Shown here: piece by piece, positions 6,321 to 7,279 of the stretch
Layout of the letters: every line of letters starts with the position of its first letter
Numbering within the stretch: position 1 is the stretch's first letter
Source of the DNA: Flavobacteriaceae bacterium
GTDB taxonomy: Bacteria > Bacteroidota > Bacteroidia > Flavobacteriales > Flavobacteriaceae
Direction: 5' to 3'
Assembly (NCBI GenBank): GCA_014763515.1
Contig: JACXVH010000068.1
Location: 1 to 7,279, forward strand
DNA: 7,279 bases
Notes under the pieces: generated by a model
What the model was told of the DNA's origin: nothing
Databases searched by the model: none
The model's input: only the letters and a program-made list of their open reading frames with translations
Translations under genes and position numbers: made by a program

Positions 6321-7105
6321 TGATGAATAGTAAAGAATATATAGAATCAGGTATTTTAGAACTTTATGTTTTTGGAAAACTTTCTGAAAAAGAAAATCAG
6401 GAAGTTCTAGAAATGTCTAGAAAACACCCTGAAATAAAAAATGAAATTTTAGCTATAGAAGATGCTGTTATTAATCTATCTAAAAGTGTAGCACCACATT
6501 TATCAGCTTCAAATTATAGTAGAATTAGAGAAAAGATATTAGGCAATCGAAATGTAGTTTCAATTACAAAAAAATCAAATTGGACAAATTACATTGGATG
6601 GTCGGCTGCCGCAGTTTTGGCTATTGGATTTGGTTACCAAATGTATCAAAATTCACTTTCTACTTCTACAATTGACAATTTAAATTATCAAAAATCGGAA
6701 ATGCAAAAATCGATTGTTGATTTAGAACTCGACAAACAAGAAAAAGAGACCATTTTAGCTTTCATTCGAGATAACAATACGCAACAAGTTACTTTAGGTG
6801 GACAAGAAATTGCACCTGAGTCTTTTGCAAAAGCATATTACAACAAAGAAACAAACGAAGTTTACATTGATGCATCTGGACTACCAAGTCCTCCTGAAGG
6901 TAAAGTATATCAAGTTTGGGGATTAAAATTAAATCCGCTAACTCCTAATAGTATTGGTCTATTAGATAATTTTAACGGCAATAATACTAAATTATTTAAA
7001 GTTGATAAAGCAAATGGTGCTGAAGCATTTGGAATTACCCTAGAACCAGCTGGAGGTAGTGAATCTCCAACATTAAGCCAATTGTATACTTTAGGTAAAG
7101 TTTAA
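6320..7105 (+). CDS. RskA-type transmembrane anti-sigma factor
   Basis: A 261-residue inner-membrane regulator of the preceding sigma factor. The cytoplasmic sigma-binding part (about 1-75) starts EYIESGILELYVFGKLSEKE, typical of Bacteroidota anti-sigma factors, and lacks the HxxxCxxC zinc motif; the protein has no cysteine. One membrane helix lies at about 90-107 (IGWSAAAVLAIGFGYQMY). A periplasmic coiled-coil-like stretch (about 118-150) leads to the RskA domain (about 155-261), with LPSPPEGKVYQVWGLKL (188-204), AFGITLEPAGGSESPT (236-251) and the final LGKV. Family members are released by regulated proteolysis in response to an envelope signal; the signal here is unknown. The start ATG overlaps the sigma stop codon; a second ATG follows immediately and could be used instead. 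Confidence 0.92.
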   Translation: MMNSKEYIESGILELYVFGKLSEKENQEVLEMSRKHPEIKNEILAIEDAVINLSKSVAPHLSASNYSRIREKILGNRNVVSITKKSNWTNYIGWSAAAVLAIGFGYQMYQNSLSTSTIDNLNYQKSEMQKSIVDLELDKQEKETILAFIRDNNTQQVTLGGQEIAPESFAKAYYNKETNEVYIDASGLPSPPEGKVYQVWGLKLNPLTPNSIGLLDNFNGNNTKLFKVDKANGAEAFGITLEPAGGSESPTLSQLYTLGKV

Positions 7106-7116
7106 AAAGCAATAAT

Positions 7117-7150
7117 AAAAAAACCACCTTGATTCAATCTCGGTGGTTTT
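7117..7150 (+). terminator. Intrinsic terminator of the sigma/anti-sigma operon
   Basis: A 9-bp stem AAAACCACC (7120-7128) pairs with GGTGGTTTT (7142-7150) around a 13-nt loop, 14 nt after the anti-sigma stop codon. The stem's own TTTT is the only T run on the plus strand. The upstream A run makes it potentially bidirectional. A second terminator-like palindrome follows in the right repeat. Confidence 0.75.
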
Positions 7151-7185
7151 CCTACTAAAAAAAACTAACACTAAAATTTATTTAA

Positions 7186-7279
7186 GGTACTATAACATAA
7201 ACTGTGTAAGTAGAAAAAATAATGGGGTTTTAAAACCCCATTATTTTTTTGTTTAATTTTAAATTTTACACAGTCTTAT
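7186..7279. repeat. Right copy of the 94-bp perfect inverted repeat
   Basis: Exact reverse complement of positions 1-94 (position i pairs with 7280-i). The palindrome falls at 7214-7249 and the outer arms at 7201-7209 (ACTGTGTAA) and 7266-7274 (TTACACAGT). Relative to transcription it lies just as the left copy does: downstream of an outward-facing operon and read in the same direction. Sequence beyond 7279 is not visible, so the full repeat may be longer. Confidence 0.95.
7214..7250 (+). terminator. Palindromic terminator in the right repeat
   Basis: The 36-bp palindrome (stem 18 bp with a GGGG/CCCC block) runs directly into seven T residues (7244-7250) on the plus strand. It forms a second, stronger-looking terminator about 64 nt after the operon terminator at 7117-7150 and would also stop transcription arriving from outside the window. 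Confidence 0.65.

Noticed and set aside
1..7279. Linear replicon or transposon with terminal inverted repeats
   Set aside because: No replication, telomere-resolvase, transposase or recombinase gene is present, and trmH plus a sigma-regulated envelope locus look chromosomal.

Overview
The window is about 30% GC by eye and reads as a flavobacterium (Bacteroidota, probably Flavobacteriaceae). The evidence is the lack of clear Shine-Dalgarno sequences, a TonB-dependent receptor with an N-terminal carboxypeptidase-regulatory-like domain, and a lipoprotein whose Cys is followed by Ser-Asp-Asp-Asp, the flavobacterial surface-export pattern. Seven genes fill it, with no gene-free stretch over 300 bases.

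Layout. Positions 1-94 and 7186-7279 are perfect inverted copies of one 94-bp sequence containing a 36-bp palindrome. Inside them, two transcription directions diverge from a 114-bp spacer (5673-5786). To the right (+ strand) run an ECF sigma factor and an RskA-type membrane anti-sigma factor overlapping by one base, closed by an intrinsic terminator. To the left (- strand) run, in order: a secreted N-terminal half of a DUF4331 protein, a lipoprotein carrying the C-terminal half of the same family, a strong hairpin, a TPR protein, a TonB-dependent outer-membrane receptor, and a TrmH-type tRNA 2'-O-methyltransferase.

How the genes may work together (inference). The sigma/anti-sigma pair probably controls the divergent envelope genes: exported DUF4331 proteins, a TPR protein and an outer-membrane receptor. 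The receptor has no N-terminal STN signalling domain and the anti-sigma factor is RskA-like rather than FecR-like, so this is not the textbook receptor-to-FecR cascade. The receptor plug is unusually rich in histidine (HAH and related positions), which hints at a metal or metal-complex ligand, but the substrate is unknown. TrmH looks like a housekeeping gene at the end of the run.

The most notable points are the DUF4331 family split over two polypeptides with different export signals, the His-rich plug, and the exact 94-bp inverted repeats that bound the window and lie in the same orientation relative to the transcription reaching them.
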